Shown piece by piece: positions 7,909 to 17,132 of a DNA stretch of 64,000 nt (the first letter of the stretch is position 1; each line of letters starts with the position of its first letter). Origin of the DNA: Elainella sp. Prado103. Its GTDB lineage: Bacteria > Cyanobacteriota > Cyanobacteriia > Elainellales > Elainellaceae. Location: the NCBI GenBank assembly GCA_025454395.1, contig JALOOM010000082.1, positions 1-64,000 on the forward strand, written 5' to 3'. A program made the position numbers and the translations under genes. The notes under the pieces are model-generated. The model did no database searches, was not told the DNA's origin, and was given only the letters and a program-made list of their open reading frames with translations.

Positions 7909-10584
7909 CTATCCTTCGGTAGTTAAGACAGGCTCAGCCGCAGGGGATTGACCATTACTTTCTGCTTCTTTTTTCAGAAATGCTAACTGGTGATCTACCA
8001 CTTCAATCACGATCGTATCTCCTTCGATAAACGCATTCTCTAAAATCTTAGTGGCGATCGGGTTTTCCACTTCCTTCTGAATGGCTCGCTTCAATGGACG
8101 AGCCCCATAGACTGGATCATAGCCAACATCCGCAATATAATTCTGAGCAGCAGCAGTCAGTTCTAAGCCGATCTTTTGATCAGCTAATAGTCGATGGACA
8201 CGCTTGAGCTGAATGCCAACAATCTGCCGCAATTCCTTCAAACTTAAAGGATGGAAGAGGATAATATCATCGACACGGTTAAGAAATTCAGGACGGAAAT
8301 GGGAACGTAAAGCGGTCAGAACTCGACGTTGCATCTCCTCATACTTTTGGTCATCACCAGATACATCTAGGATATGTTCACTACCGATATTACTGGTCAT
8401 GACCACAATCGTGTTGCGGCAGTCTGCCGTTCGACCTTGCGAATCGGTAATGCGCCCATCGTCAAGCAACTGAAGTAGAATATTGAAGACATCGGGATGG
8501 GCTTTTTCCACCTCATCCAGCAGGAGGACAGAATAGGGATGGCGACGGATTGCTTCAGATAACTGTCCGCCTTCTTCATAGCCCACATAGCCTGGAGGCG
8601 CACCCACGAGCCGCGCTACGGAGTTTTTCTCCATATATTCGGACATGTCTAGCCGCACGAGAGCAGCATCCGTATCAAATAGGCATTCAGCAAGCGCACG
8701 AGCCAGCTCAGTTTTACCGACTCCGGTTGGCCCCAAAAACATGAAGGAACCGATCGGTCGGCCGGGATCTTTCATGCCTGCTCTGGCGCGGCGAATTGCA
8801 GCGGAAACCGCTTCCACAGCTTCTTGCTGGCCGATCACCCGTTGGTGCAGATAGCTTTCCAATTGCAACAGCTTCTGGCGCTCCGATTCCATTAAGCGAT
8901 TCACCGGAATCCCTGTCCATTTGGCCACAATCTCAGCGATGTCTGCTTCAGTCACCTGCTCCCGCAGCAAGGTAGTGCCCCGCTTTTGGATTTCTAGCAG
9001 GTTCGATTCCATCACTTCCAGTTCTCGATGGACGGCTTCCAGGCGGCCATATTTCAGTTGAGCGGCAGTATTGAGGTCATAATCACGCTCCGCTTTCTCA
9101 ATCTGGCGGCGCAGTTGTTCCTCTTCTTCCTTGAGGGTATTAATGGCGGAAATGAGCTGTTTTTCGGATTCCCACTGGCTACTCAAGTCGCTCTGCTGCT
9201 GTTTTAACTCGGCGATCTCGTGATCGATCTTCTCTAGCCGATCGCGAGAACTGCGGTAAAACCCGATCGCGACGGCAGACTGTCCTTCCCCTTCGAGAGA
9301 CAGTTTTTCCATTTCCAACTGTAACAGTCGTCGATCGATCGTTTCTAACTCCACCGGCTTCGAGGTAATTTCCATCTTCAGCTTGGCGGCAGCTTCATCG
9401 ACTAAATCGATCGCTTTGTCGGGCAAAAACCGATCACTAATGTATCGATCGGAGAGGGTTGCGGCTGCCACCAAGGCGGAGTCCGCAATCTTGACCCCAT
9501 GATGCACTTCGTAGCGCTCTTTCAAGCCCCGTAGAATTGAGATTGTATCTTCTACGGTAGGCTGACCCACGTAAACCTGCTGGAAGCGGCGTTCGAGGGC
9601 GGCATCTTTTTCGATGTGCTTGCGATATTCATCTAAAGTCGTAGCACCAATGCAACGCAATTCTCCCCGCGACAACATCGGCTTCAGCAAGTTGCCTGCA
9701 TCCATCGTGCCTTGACTGGTTCCGGCCCCCACCACCGTATGCAATTCGTCAATAAATAGGACAACTTGCCCTTCAGAATGGGTGACTTCTCGCAAGACTG
9801 CCCGCAATCGATCTTCAAACTCACCGCGATATTTGGCTCCTGCGATCAGCGATCCCATATCCAGACTGATCAGCCGCCGATTTTTCAAGGATTCGGGGAC
9901 ATCGCCATTGACAATCCGCTGGGCTAATCCTTCCGCGATCGCCGTTTTTCCGACTCCAGGTTCGCCGATCAGAACCGGATTATTTTTCATGCGCCGAGAT
10001 AGCACCTGCACCACCCGACGAATTTCTTCATCGCGGCCGATCACCGGATCCAGTCTCCCCGCTTTAGCCTGTTCCGTCAGATCACGCCCATATTTCTCTA
10101 GTGCCTGGTACCCTGACTCAGGGTTCTGATCCTTCACTTTTTGGCTCCCCCGCACCGTTTTAACGGCCGTTTCCATCTGGCGAGCATCGACTTCAAAACT
10201 GCGAAACAACCGCCGTCCAATTCGATCATCTTCGGTCAGGGCCAACAGCAGGTGTTCCACTGAAATAAAATCATCTTGCAAAGCATTGCGAGCCACCTCG
10301 GCTTTGTCCAGCAACAAATCTAGGCCTTGACCCAAATAGAGTTGTCCATCTGAGGCAACCCGGGGTTGGCGTTGAGCAAAGCCTTCCATCTGCTGTTTGA
10401 ATCGCCCCGGATCAACCCCAGCCTTAGTCAGCATGGTCTGGACTGCCCCTTCTTGATCCAGCATGGCGATCACCACATGCTCGACTTCTAGCTGCTGATG
10501 TCGGAATCGCCGCGCCACATCCTGTGATTTAACGATCGCTTCCCAGGCTTTTTCTGTGAACTTGCTCGGGTCAGTGGGCTGCAT
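7909..10584 (-). CDS. clpB: ATP-dependent disaggregase ClpB
   Basis: ClpB is a hexameric AAA+ chaperone that pulls polypeptides out of aggregates together with DnaK. At 891 residues it is full length. It has the Clp N-domain repeat (about 1-145), AAA module 1 with Walker [10 protein letters not shown] (207-215) and Walker [16 protein letters not shown], the M-domain coiled coil (about 410-530), AAA module 2 with Walker [10 protein letters not shown] and Walker [15 protein letters not shown], and the C-terminal D2-small domain. The M-domain and the lack of a ClpP-binding loop separate it from ClpC and ClpA. It sits downstream of the carboxysome operon on the same strand, 125 bp after ccmO, and probably has its own promoter. 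Confidence 0.96.
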   Translation of the reverse strand: MQPTDPSKFTEKAWEAIVKSQDVARRFRHQQLEVEHVVIAMLDQEGAVQTMLTKAGVDPGRFKQQMEGFAQRQPRVASDGQLYLGQGLDLLLDKAEVARNALQDDFISVEHLLLALTEDDRIGRRLFRSFEVDARQMETAVKTVRGSQKVKDQNPESGYQALEKYGRDLTEQAKAGRLDPVIGRDEEIRRVVQVLSRRMKNNPVLIGEPGVGKTAIAEGLAQRIVNGDVPESLKNRRLISLDMGSLIAGAKYRGEFEDRLRAVLREVTHSEGQVVLFIDELHTVVGAGTSQGTMDAGNLLKPMLSRGELRCIGATTLDEYRKHIEKDAALERRFQQVYVGQPTVEDTISILRGLKERYEVHHGVKIADSALVAAATLSDRYISDRFLPDKAIDLVDEAAAKLKMEITSKPVELETIDRRLLQLEMEKLSLEGEGQSAVAIGFYRSSRDRLEKIDHEIAELKQQQSDLSSQWESEKQLISAINTLKEEEEQLRRQIEKAERDYDLNTAAQLKYGRLEAVHRELEVMESNLLEIQKRGTTLLREQVTEADIAEIVAKWTGIPVNRLMESERQKLLQLESYLHQRVIGQQEAVEAVSAAIRRARAGMKDPGRPIGSFMFLGPTGVGKTELARALAECLFDTDAALVRLDMSEYMEKNSVARLVGAPPGYVGYEEGGQLSEAIRRHPYSVLLLDEVEKAHPDVFNILLQLLDDGRITDSQGRTADCRNTIVVMTSNIGSEHILDVSGDDQKYEEMQRRVLTALRSHFRPEFLNRVDDIILFHPLSLKELRQIVGIQLKRVHRLLADQKIGLELTAAAQNYIADVGYDPVYGARPLKRAIQKEVENPIATKILENAFIEGDTIVIEVVDHQLAFLKKEAESNGQSPAAEPVLTTEG

Positions 10585-10709
10585 AACGAGATAGGGAGTG
10601 ATTATAAATACTCAAATATTAGAGCCTTTAGTATAGCAATCAAGCAGTTTGCCTCAACGCCACCCCAGGCAGAGGAGTCAGCAATCTCCAGGTCAGGCAT
10701 TGCCATCGG

Positions 10710-11798
10710 CTAGTCTACTAACTCATCGTCGGGGCGGGGCTTGGCTGGAGAACGTCGTCGGATGAAGGGCAAGTCGGGCTGGGAATTCGGTAAACTACGG
10801 GGTAACTCACTGGGTTCACTCCGCGGCGGATCAGGAGGAGCAGACTGAATCGCTGCTTGCTGGGTTTCTGACAGCATGTCACCTGCTCGATCGGGCGGGG
10901 TTGGCTGCGATTCCTCCAGGGGCAAAACCTCAGGACGAACTTCGATCGGTTCCAGAGGTGGTCGTTCCAACCGTTCCAGCCGTTCCAACCGTTCCAAGGG
11001 GCGACTCTCAAGCAATTCCAATTCAATTCGATCGCTTTCGACCGAGATTGCTTCTTCGATGAGGACAGGCTCAGCCAAAGGCAACTGACGTAAATCAGGC
11101 AATTCAGCAGTTTGCGTCTCTTCGACCAGTGCTTTTTGGGTTTCCTTCAGTTCGATCGGCAGCGCAATGGGCTGTTCGATCCAACACTGAGCGGTTGGCA
11201 GTGACTCCTCTAAGTCTTCCAACGGGCGAGGAATAATCATTACCGCATGAAGTTCACCAATTCGATCAGCTTCATGCATCCCAGCTTCTACCGCCATCGT
11301 GACATCCGAGACTCGCCCTCGAATCACAGCGGTGCACAGCCCGTCTCCAACAATTTCATAGCCGGATAGATAGACTTCGGCCGCTTTCAGCATGGCATCG
11401 GCTGCCCCCACCATGGCCGGAAAACCTCGGGTTTCCAGGAGTCCCACAGCCTGATTGCTCAATCGGCTATAACCCTGTTCATAGGCCAACCGCGCTAGCC
11501 GATCGCTGATCGGTAACACCGAGTCCAGATTAGCCAGGGGGCGGGGAATGATCGTTTGAGCAACCAACTGCCCAACCTGCTCGGCAAAATGCGCGCCTGC
11601 CTCAACTGCCAAACGTACATCTGAGATGCCACCCCGCACAACGGCGGTGCAATAGCCACTGCCAGTTCGCTCATAGCCGACCAACCGAACTGCTGAAGCT
11701 TTCAACATATTGTCAGCGACTCCGACAATTGCTGGAAAACTGCGAGTACAAACAAGTCCCAGCGCACTTTCACTAGGAATGGGCGGACGTGATGCCAT
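10710..11798 (-). CDS. ccmO: Carboxysome shell protein CcmO (tandem BMC) with long C-terminal tail
   Basis: CcmO is a pseudohexamer-forming carboxysome shell protein. Two BMC domains are visible, about residues 8-92 and 118-205. Each has the family signature (FPAIVGVADNMLKA and FPAMVGAADAMLKA) and a conserved IIPRPL segment near its end. A tail of about 155 residues follows, acidic and proline-rich, with a fourfold ERL/ERP run encoded by a 9-bp direct repeat near 10970-11000. The BMC pair accounts for most characterised CcmO proteins, so the tail is long. It is the last gene of the ccm operon, 21 bp after ccmN. Confidence 0.93.
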   Translation of the reverse strand: MASRPPIPSESALGLVCTRSFPAIVGVADNMLKASAVRLVGYERTGSGYCTAVVRGGISDVRLAVEAGAHFAEQVGQLVAQTIIPRPLANLDSVLPISDRLARLAYEQGYSRLSNQAVGLLETRGFPAMVGAADAMLKAAEVYLSGYEIVGDGLCTAVIRGRVSDVTMAVEAGMHEADRIGELHAVMIIPRPLEDLEESLPTAQCWIEQPIALPIELKETQKALVEETQTAELPDLRQLPLAEPVLIEEAISVESDRIELELLESRPLERLERLERLERPPLEPIEVRPEVLPLEESQPTPPDRAGDMLSETQQAAIQSAPPDPPRSEPSELPRSLPNSQPDLPFIRRRSPAKPRPDDELVD

Positions 11799-11819
11799 AG
11801 GGTGAGAAACAAGGTGCCA

Positions 11820-12680
11820 TTAAGGCGGTGGGTTGGGCAGCTCGGATTCAGATCGGTCTGGATCGGAATCGAGCGATCGACGATGAGGGAACATCGTGAT
11901 CATAATGCGTTCTACATAAGCTTGACCATAAACCTGGGTCAGGGCTTTACGAGGTGGGGGTTCAGTGGGTGGACTGGGGGGAGCCACATCGCCTATCGGG
12001 GCAGGGGGAGCAGCCTGAGTAGTTGCCCCAACTGAAGCCCCAGACCCAGACACCCGAGGAGGATCGGCTGAATTAGCTGACGGATTAACTGACGGATTAG
12101 CTGGCTGGGGTGGCGATGGCTCAGATGAGCTGAAGGGTGGCATCGATGATTCTGGACGAAAGCCCGAACCAGTCTCGGCAGCGGGGCTCGGCTGAACAGC
12201 CATCCCTGCCCGGAAGGATGCTCCGGAACGAAATCCACGGTTGGACGTGGCAGAGGTTTCTGGGGTCGTCGATGGCGGATCCGCACTACCATTGGTTTCT
12301 ATCGTTGATGGAGTCACCAGCTCGATGGATCGGCTTTGATCACCGAGTAAGGAGTGCGGTGGAACCAGTTGCTGAGCAGCTACCGAACAGCTCATGATCG
12401 TACTGAATGCACCAATACAAGCATGATGACCGATCGTGCCACGACCAATCAGCAGGACTCCATTGCCAATAATGGCTCCCGCTTCCAATGTTAGCGAGCC
12501 CCGATGGGCATGCAGGATTGAACCAGAACCAATGCAAACCCCTGCCTCGATCGTAATCCGACTCCCTGGATCTGCTTGCAGGAGCACACCCGGTGCAATC
12601 ACAGCCGACTCATGCACGACCACTTCACCACTCAAGTAGAGGTGGCGATCATCGATCGGGACTGGAGGAAGGGCATGCAT
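11820..12680 (-). CDS. ccmN: Carboxysome assembly protein CcmN
   Basis: CcmN links the CcmM-Rubisco core to the CcmK shell. The N-terminal third is a left-handed beta-helix of hexapeptide repeats (ITIEAGVCIGSGSILHA, GAIIGNGVLLIGRG). A long Pro/Ser/Ala-rich linker (about 115-240) follows. Near the C-terminus is the amphipathic encapsulation peptide, VYGQAYVERIMITMFPHRR. In characterised CcmN this peptide is at or very near the terminus; here about 18 acidic and polar residues follow it. The ATG at 12680 (MHALPPVP) is chosen over an upstream TTG at 12716. The linker contains a short duplicated PSVNPSANS run. Confidence 0.92.
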   Translation of the reverse strand: MHALPPVPIDDRHLYLSGEVVVHESAVIAPGVLLQADPGSRITIEAGVCIGSGSILHAHRGSLTLEAGAIIGNGVLLIGRGTIGHHACIGAFSTIMSCSVAAQQLVPPHSLLGDQSRSIELVTPSTIETNGSADPPSTTPETSATSNRGFRSGASFRAGMAVQPSPAAETGSGFRPESSMPPFSSSEPSPPQPANPSVNPSANSADPPRVSGSGASVGATTQAAPPAPIGDVAPPSPPTEPPPRKALTQVYGQAYVERIMITMFPHRRSLDSDPDRSESELPNPPP

Positions 12681-12796
12681 GAAAAACTCATTGCTCAACG
12701 AGCAAAGCTCAGACAAAGCAGAATTCAGTCAGACGGACAGGATCAAGGTAGGGGAAGGCTCAGACTATGGACGTTCCCAAGACGTTCCCAGTCCAG

Positions 12797-12881
12797 GGCG
12801 CTCTCGGACCATAGGCGCTCTCGAACCATGGGTACTCTCGAACCATGGGTGCTCTCGAACCATGGGTGCTCTCGAACTATG
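12797..12881. repeat. 17-bp tandem repeat, five copies, between ccmM and ccmN
   Basis: Five 17-bp units run 12797-12813, 12814-12830, 12831-12847, 12848-12864 and 12865-12881, with consensus GGTGCTCTCGAACCATG. The units differ at one to four positions. The ccmM stop codon (12877-12879 on the minus strand) lies inside the last unit, so the array follows the ccmM coding end directly and fills much of the ccmM-ccmN gap. Confidence 0.9.
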
Positions 12882-14628
12882 GGCGTTGGAGAATCACTTC
12901 CGCCACACGGCGTTTCGACTTCGTATCAACGCCTACCAGACGAACATATTCACCGCTATTTTCAGCCATACAGCTTTCAAGGGCGGCTAGTACATCCGTA
13001 TCCCTCGTGGATTGGATGGGAGCACAGGTTTTCCATGAGCTGGTCTGGAACCGACGAGAATCGGCATGTTCTGCGGTGACTCGATACCCTTGAGCCAGCA
13101 GTTGCCGGACTTGACTCACCACATCAGCGCTGAGTCGTCCGCTGGATGCTGCACTACTGGAGGCACTGTGCCCATTCGAGCTGTAGCTGCTCGTGGGAGC
13201 GGGGGGAGCGTAACTGCCATTGGGGCTCGGCGCGCTGCCACTGGTTTTGCCATTGGGACGCTGGATGATCACTTCCGAGATCCGTCGCTTGGCTTTAGGA
13301 TCAATCCCAAATACCCGCACATATTCTCCCTGATGTTCTGCCATGCAACTTTCGAGGGCGGCGATCGCCTCAGTCGCCCGGCTGGTTTGAATCGGAGAAC
13401 AACTGGTCCAAGAACTGGTTTGGAAGCGACGAGCATCGGCATGTTCAGTGCCAATTTTGAAGCCCTGGTTGATAAAGTGATGAATTTTTTCGACAATGTC
13501 AGCACTCAGCTTAGACCCCCCATAGGAACTGGTCTGAGGGCTGCTGTAGCCGCTAGCACCACTACCATAGGCACTGCCGCTGTAATGGGAGGGAGCAGTG
13601 GATTGGGTGGCAGGCGTGCTCCGCAGTCCAGAACCATCGGGACGCTGGATGATTAATTCTAAGACGCGCCGTTTGACTTTCGGATCTACACCGACCAATC
13701 GCACATAATTGCCCTGATTCTCCGCAATCAACCCTTCTAGGGTATTGAGAACTTCTGCCTCGCGAGTGGATTGGATCGGGGCACTCGTCCAAGAGCTGGT
13801 TTGAAAACGACGCTTATCAGCATACTCTGCTCCAACCTGAAACCCTTGAGCAAGTAACTGACGAACATGGTCAACAACTTCAGAGGATAAACGCATAGTT
13901 TGCATGGAATTAGAAGTATGGCTAGAAGGACTCGAAAAATTGGAAGCAGACGGTACGGTGCTACTCGCTGGATCGTGAACAGTATCGTTCTGGTAGGTTC
14001 GCTCCAGTTGCCGTCGAATGGGAGCAATACGCGCCAGTGTTTCAGCAGAGTGATATCCAGAACGCATCGCATCGTTCATTCCCGTTATATGGGCTGCAAA
14101 TTGTCGATCGGCATCCTGCACATCCGGCAGCCGATCGGCCTGCTGTTGAGAGGTAATGACAGCACCTGAAGGGACAAATTTATGGGGGGGAATTTCTACA
14201 TCCTGAATCAGGGCATGCATCATGATGATGCAACCCTCTCCCACTCTGGCGTTAAAAATGGTGGAGCGAAACCCGATAAAACAATGACTTCCCACATAGG
14301 CTGGGCCATGTACCAATGCCATGTGGGTAATAGAAGTATTCTCTCCAATCCAGACCGCATAGTCGGTTTGGTCATCGCCAATAACCCGACCTCGATCCAA
14401 CCCATGGATCACCACCCCATCCTGAATCGTACTGCCAGCCCCAATATGAAATGGACCACTCCCATCAGCTCGGATGGAAGCACCCGGAGCAACCAGAACA
14501 TTGGCGTTAATCTTGACATCCCCACTCAAACTCGAGAAGGAATGCACATAGGCAGTCTCATCGATTTGGGGTTGAACCAAACTCTCAGACCGGGAGGTCG
14601 GTGGAGCAGCAGAGCCACGGACTACCAT
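12877..14628 (-). CDS. ccmM: Carboxysome scaffold CcmM (gamma-CA domain plus three SSUL modules)
   Basis: CcmM condenses Rubisco inside the beta-carboxysome. Residues 1 to about 215 form a gamma-carbonic-anhydrase-like beta-helix with all three zinc-ligand histidines (His75, His102, His107). Three Rubisco-small-subunit-like modules follow, at about 246-330, 373-458 and 498-583, each with the RRFQTSSW core. Residues 194 and 200, cysteines in the activated Thermosynechococcus protein, are Ser and Arg here. The first module also lacks the cysteine pair present in modules two and three. Met242 or Met245, just before module one, could start the short CcmM35-type form, although no strong ribosome-binding site precedes them. 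Confidence 0.96.
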   Translation of the reverse strand: MVVRGSAAPPTSRSESLVQPQIDETAYVHSFSSLSGDVKINANVLVAPGASIRADGSGPFHIGAGSTIQDGVVIHGLDRGRVIGDDQTDYAVWIGENTSITHMALVHGPAYVGSHCFIGFRSTIFNARVGEGCIIMMHALIQDVEIPPHKFVPSGAVITSQQQADRLPDVQDADRQFAAHITGMNDAMRSGYHSAETLARIAPIRRQLERTYQNDTVHDPASSTVPSASNFSSPSSHTSNSMQTMRLSSEVVDHVRQLLAQGFQVGAEYADKRRFQTSSWTSAPIQSTREAEVLNTLEGLIAENQGNYVRLVGVDPKVKRRVLELIIQRPDGSGLRSTPATQSTAPSHYSGSAYGSGASGYSSPQTSSYGGSKLSADIVEKIHHFINQGFKIGTEHADARRFQTSSWTSCSPIQTSRATEAIAALESCMAEHQGEYVRVFGIDPKAKRRISEVIIQRPNGKTSGSAPSPNGSYAPPAPTSSYSSNGHSASSSAASSGRLSADVVSQVRQLLAQGYRVTAEHADSRRFQTSSWKTCAPIQSTRDTDVLAALESCMAENSGEYVRLVGVDTKSKRRVAEVILQRP

Positions 14629-14799
14629 ATATTTTCTCTCTTGCCAGAAACAGCAGTATCGTGAGCTGCTAGATGCCAGTTGCCCACTCTACTCAATCTT
14701 CTCACTGAAGCTTAATCGCGATGCGACTTGGTCACAAAGCGGAACGCAACGGCAATCAAAAGCCACAATCGAAAACAAAGCTAAAGATTTGCAGGAACC

Positions 14800-14852
14800 C
14801 AACCGGCAACCCTTTAGAATAAGCGAAACTTATTCCTTGAAGTTGCCGGTTG
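14800..14852 (-). promoter_or_regulatory. Nested hairpin in the ccmL-ccmM intercistronic region
   Basis: An 11-bp perfect inverted repeat (CAACCGGCAAC at 14800-14810, GTTGCCGGTTG at 14842-14852) encloses a second one (GAATAAG at 14817-14823, CTTATTC at 14829-14835, loop CGAAA). In ccm mRNA this gives a two-tier stem starting a few bases after the ccmL stop. No U-run follows, so it looks more like an RNA-processing or stability element, or a weak attenuator, than a terminator. The 170 bp from here to the ccmM start hold no gene. Confidence 0.7.
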
Positions 14853-14858
14853 AGACGG

Positions 14859-15161
14859 CTAGCGATCCTGTTCCCGCTTGCTGTAGAGTTGTCCGCTTTC
14901 AACACTCACAGTATCAATAATGCCAATGATGAGAGCATCGAGCGGACGAGACTCGCTTCCCGGAATCTGACGAGCAGCGCTACCTCGACTCACGAGAACC
15001 CACTCATCGATTCCAGCGCCGACACTATCCCCTGCCACCTCGTATTCGGGCAGCAATTGGCCTTCGGCATCCAGAAACTGGACAAGCAAGAACTTAACCC
15101 CTGTTAAGCTTTGTTCCTTTTGGGTGCTCACAACCGTACCGCAGACTTTTGCAATTTGCAT
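14859..15161 (-). CDS. ccmL: Carboxysome vertex protein CcmL
   Basis: CcmL forms the pentamers that close the twelve corners of the carboxysome. The 100-residue length and the EutN/CcmL fold signatures are typical: the N-terminal MQIAKVCGTVVSTQK, the central DSVGAGIDEWVLVSRGSAAR loop and the C-terminal DALIIGIIDTV strand. The gene is 15 bp downstream of the first listed ccmK copy and in the same operon. Confidence 0.96.
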   Translation of the reverse strand: MQIAKVCGTVVSTQKEQSLTGVKFLLVQFLDAEGQLLPEYEVAGDSVGAGIDEWVLVSRGSAARQIPGSESRPLDALIIGIIDTVSVESGQLYSKREQDR

Positions 15162-15176
15162 TATGAGCTACGACGA

Positions 15177-15518
15177 CTAGGAGCGGCTAATCGGGCGGAT
15201 ACCACTGACGCTCTCGCGGAATGCTTCCACTGCTTCGGTGTAACGGATCGGTAGCACATATTCCAGGTTCTCATGGGGACGCGCAATGATGTGGGTGGAA
15301 AGCACTTGTCCACCATTAACGCGCTTCACATTGTCAATGCCTGCCGCGACAGAAGCTTGAACTTCAGAGACATCGCCGCGTACAATCACGGTCACTCGGC
15401 CGCTACCGATCTTTTCATAGCCGACCAATGTGACGCGAGCGGCTTTCACCATTGCGTCTGCTGCTTCCACAACGGCGGGAAAACCAAGCGTTTCCACCAT
15501 TCCAACTGCAATAGCCAT
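15177..15518 (-). CDS. ccmK: Carboxysome shell hexamer protein CcmK (copy adjacent to ccmL)
   Basis: A single BMC-domain shell protein of 113 residues that forms the flat facets and pores. The signature [21 protein letters not shown] and the C-terminal [19 protein letters not shown] are present. The ATG at 15518 has GGAAGGGAG just upstream, so the 13-residue upstream extension is rejected. Compared with the neighbouring ccmK it is about 90 percent identical over the BMC core but has a longer C-terminal tail ([13 protein letters not shown]). By gene order it corresponds to ccmK1. Confidence 0.95.
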   Translation of the reverse strand: MAIAVGMVETLGFPAVVEAADAMVKAARVTLVGYEKIGSGRVTVIVRGDVSEVQASVAAGIDNVKRVNGGQVLSTHIIARPHENLEYVLPIRYTEAVEAFRESVSGIRPISRS

Positions 15519-15638
15519 GATAAATCTCCCTTCCAGTGTATTTTGAAACAGAATCAATCTGACTGAGCTTATCCCCTCAGCCTAGGAACTAAGAACCCAA
15601 CGGTTTCGAGTCATGCTTAATATCCAAGCACTCAAAAG

Positions 15639-15947
15639 TTAGGAACGGAACTGCTCAACCGCTTCGGTGTAGCGAATCGGCAGAACATACTCTAAATTCT
15701 CATGGGGGCGCGCAATGATGTGTGTAGAGACAACCTCACCGCCATTCACCCGCTTCGCAGACTCAATGCCTGCTGCCACAGAAGCTTGAACTTCGGAAAC
15801 ATCGCCGCGCACAATCACGGTCACTCGACCGCTACCGATCTTTTCATAGCCGACCAATGTGACGCGAGCCGCCTTCACCATCGCATCCGCCGCTTCCACC
15901 ACCGCAGGAAAACCCCGCGTTTCAATCATTCCAACAGCAATCGGCAT
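15639..15947 (-). CDS. ccmK: Carboxysome shell hexamer protein CcmK (first gene of the operon)
   Basis: A BMC-domain facet protein of 102 residues, the usual size of CcmK2, ending shortly after [10 protein letters not shown]. It is the first gene of the six-gene operon, 120 bp upstream of the second ccmK. Differences from the second copy cluster at the N-terminus ([12 protein letters not shown]) and the tail; the pore-side KIGSGRVTV and [14 protein letters not shown] stretches are the same. By order it corresponds to ccmK2. The ATG at 15947 follows GGAGATAAACG. Confidence 0.95.
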   Translation of the reverse strand: MPIAVGMIETRGFPAVVEAADAMVKAARVTLVGYEKIGSGRVTVIVRGDVSEVQASVAAGIESAKRVNGGEVVSTHIIARPHENLEYVLPIRYTEAVEQFRS

Positions 15948-17132
15948 CGTTTATCTCCAACCCGAGAAGATGTGTAATCGCACAACCCAAAAACTATGAC
16001 GGGAAGCCCGATCGTAGTTTTTAGCAAAGCACCTTAAGAATTCCCAAGCCTAAGAATACAAGGGAAGATTCACCCTTTGCAATATAACTTAGGATGATTA
16101 TTTTTATAAGAAGCATAATTTTAGATTATCACTCATCGACTGCGGGTGCAGTTGATTGACCTAGAACAACAGATTGAAACAATTTATTGAAACAATCTAT
16201 GGAAGGGAATTTTTCCATTCATCTTCAACTGAGTTCCTACTGCCAGATGGTGATTTTCGTGGTTAAGCTCTAACCCCAGATTTCTAATCTTGAAAGTTCA
16301 ATCATCTGTCTTGAACAGCGATCGAAAACGACATGTTTTTTGGCTGCAACTCGCATCAGCACCAGGACGAAGCGATATGGATCATGTCGAATAAAATCTA
16401 AATTTTGCGTGATGAGCGTCAATGAACCCTCTCAATATCCTCTAGTTTAATGATTTCAAATTATATCATTCATAAGTAATCGTTTATCTTTGAAAATCAC
16501 CCGCAATCTTGAAGTTTATAGTTTTAGTTGCGTCTATCAAAATTATTAAATTGAAACAATCAGAAACTTCGTAGGCAAAATGCTAACATCCACTTAATAA
16601 ACGCTTTTAACTGACCTTCTATTCTGGACTGCCTGGTTCAAACCCTGCGGTTTTCCGCCATTCGTGACTGATTAATTTATTTTTGTAAACTTTTACATAG
16701 ATTTCTCACTCGATCGGCGGGAGCATGGGCTTGGGGAGATTCAGGGGGCATCAAGCAGAGAGGTTACTCTGTTCTGAGCCCGTTTTGCGTTGGGGTAAGT
16801 ACGGATTTTGATTCAGTGCCAAACCAGTGCCGAAACCAATGCCAAATGGCTAGCCGATCGAGCTCTGGCTCTTCAGCAATGCCGACCACAAGGGCTTGAA
16901 CTGAGCTGGAATCGGGCTCAATGCAGACTGCTTCGGATCGGTTTAATCCGGCTGAATTCGGCTGATTCTGAGCAGTGTATCGATACAAATAGAGTGTACG
17001 CGAAGAGTGTATCGGATCGGGGTTAATCAACATCAATCAACCGAATCGATTTGGGTTGATCGAGGTCGATCGGTTGACTGGGTTGACTAGGTTCGCTTAA
17101 TTGTCAGTTCACTTCATAGGAAGTTCGGGGTA
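15948..17132. other. 1.2-kb divergent intergenic region between ccmK and ndhF
   Basis: No convincing gene is present. The part at about 16080-16720 is clearly AT-rich and is the likely control region for both divergent carbon-concentrating transcription units. A 12-bp palindrome, TGTATCGATACA, lies at 16976-16987. Near 17040-17090 GGTTGA/GGTTGACT words recur just upstream of ndhF. No tRNA or known small RNA was recognised. An open frame at 16764-17036 on the minus strand has no family features and is not called. Confidence 0.6.
15989..16022 (-). promoter_or_regulatory. Leader hairpin upstream of the ccm operon
   Basis: AAAAACTA at 15989-15996 pairs perfectly with TAGTTTTT at 16015-16022. Inside it CGGG (16000-16003) pairs with CCCG (16007-16010) around an AAG loop. 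Flanking A and T tracts make it terminator-like on either strand. It lies about 40-75 nt before the first ccmK start, so if the operon promoter is upstream the hairpin is in the mRNA leader. A TATATT hexamer on the minus strand near 16081-16086 is a possible -10 element. Confidence 0.55.

Noticed and set aside
16764-17036. 90-codon open frame on the minus strand between ccmK and ndhF
   Set aside because: No family features or supporting ribosome-binding site, and its composition is not protein-like in the first half. It sits in the control region and was left as non-coding.
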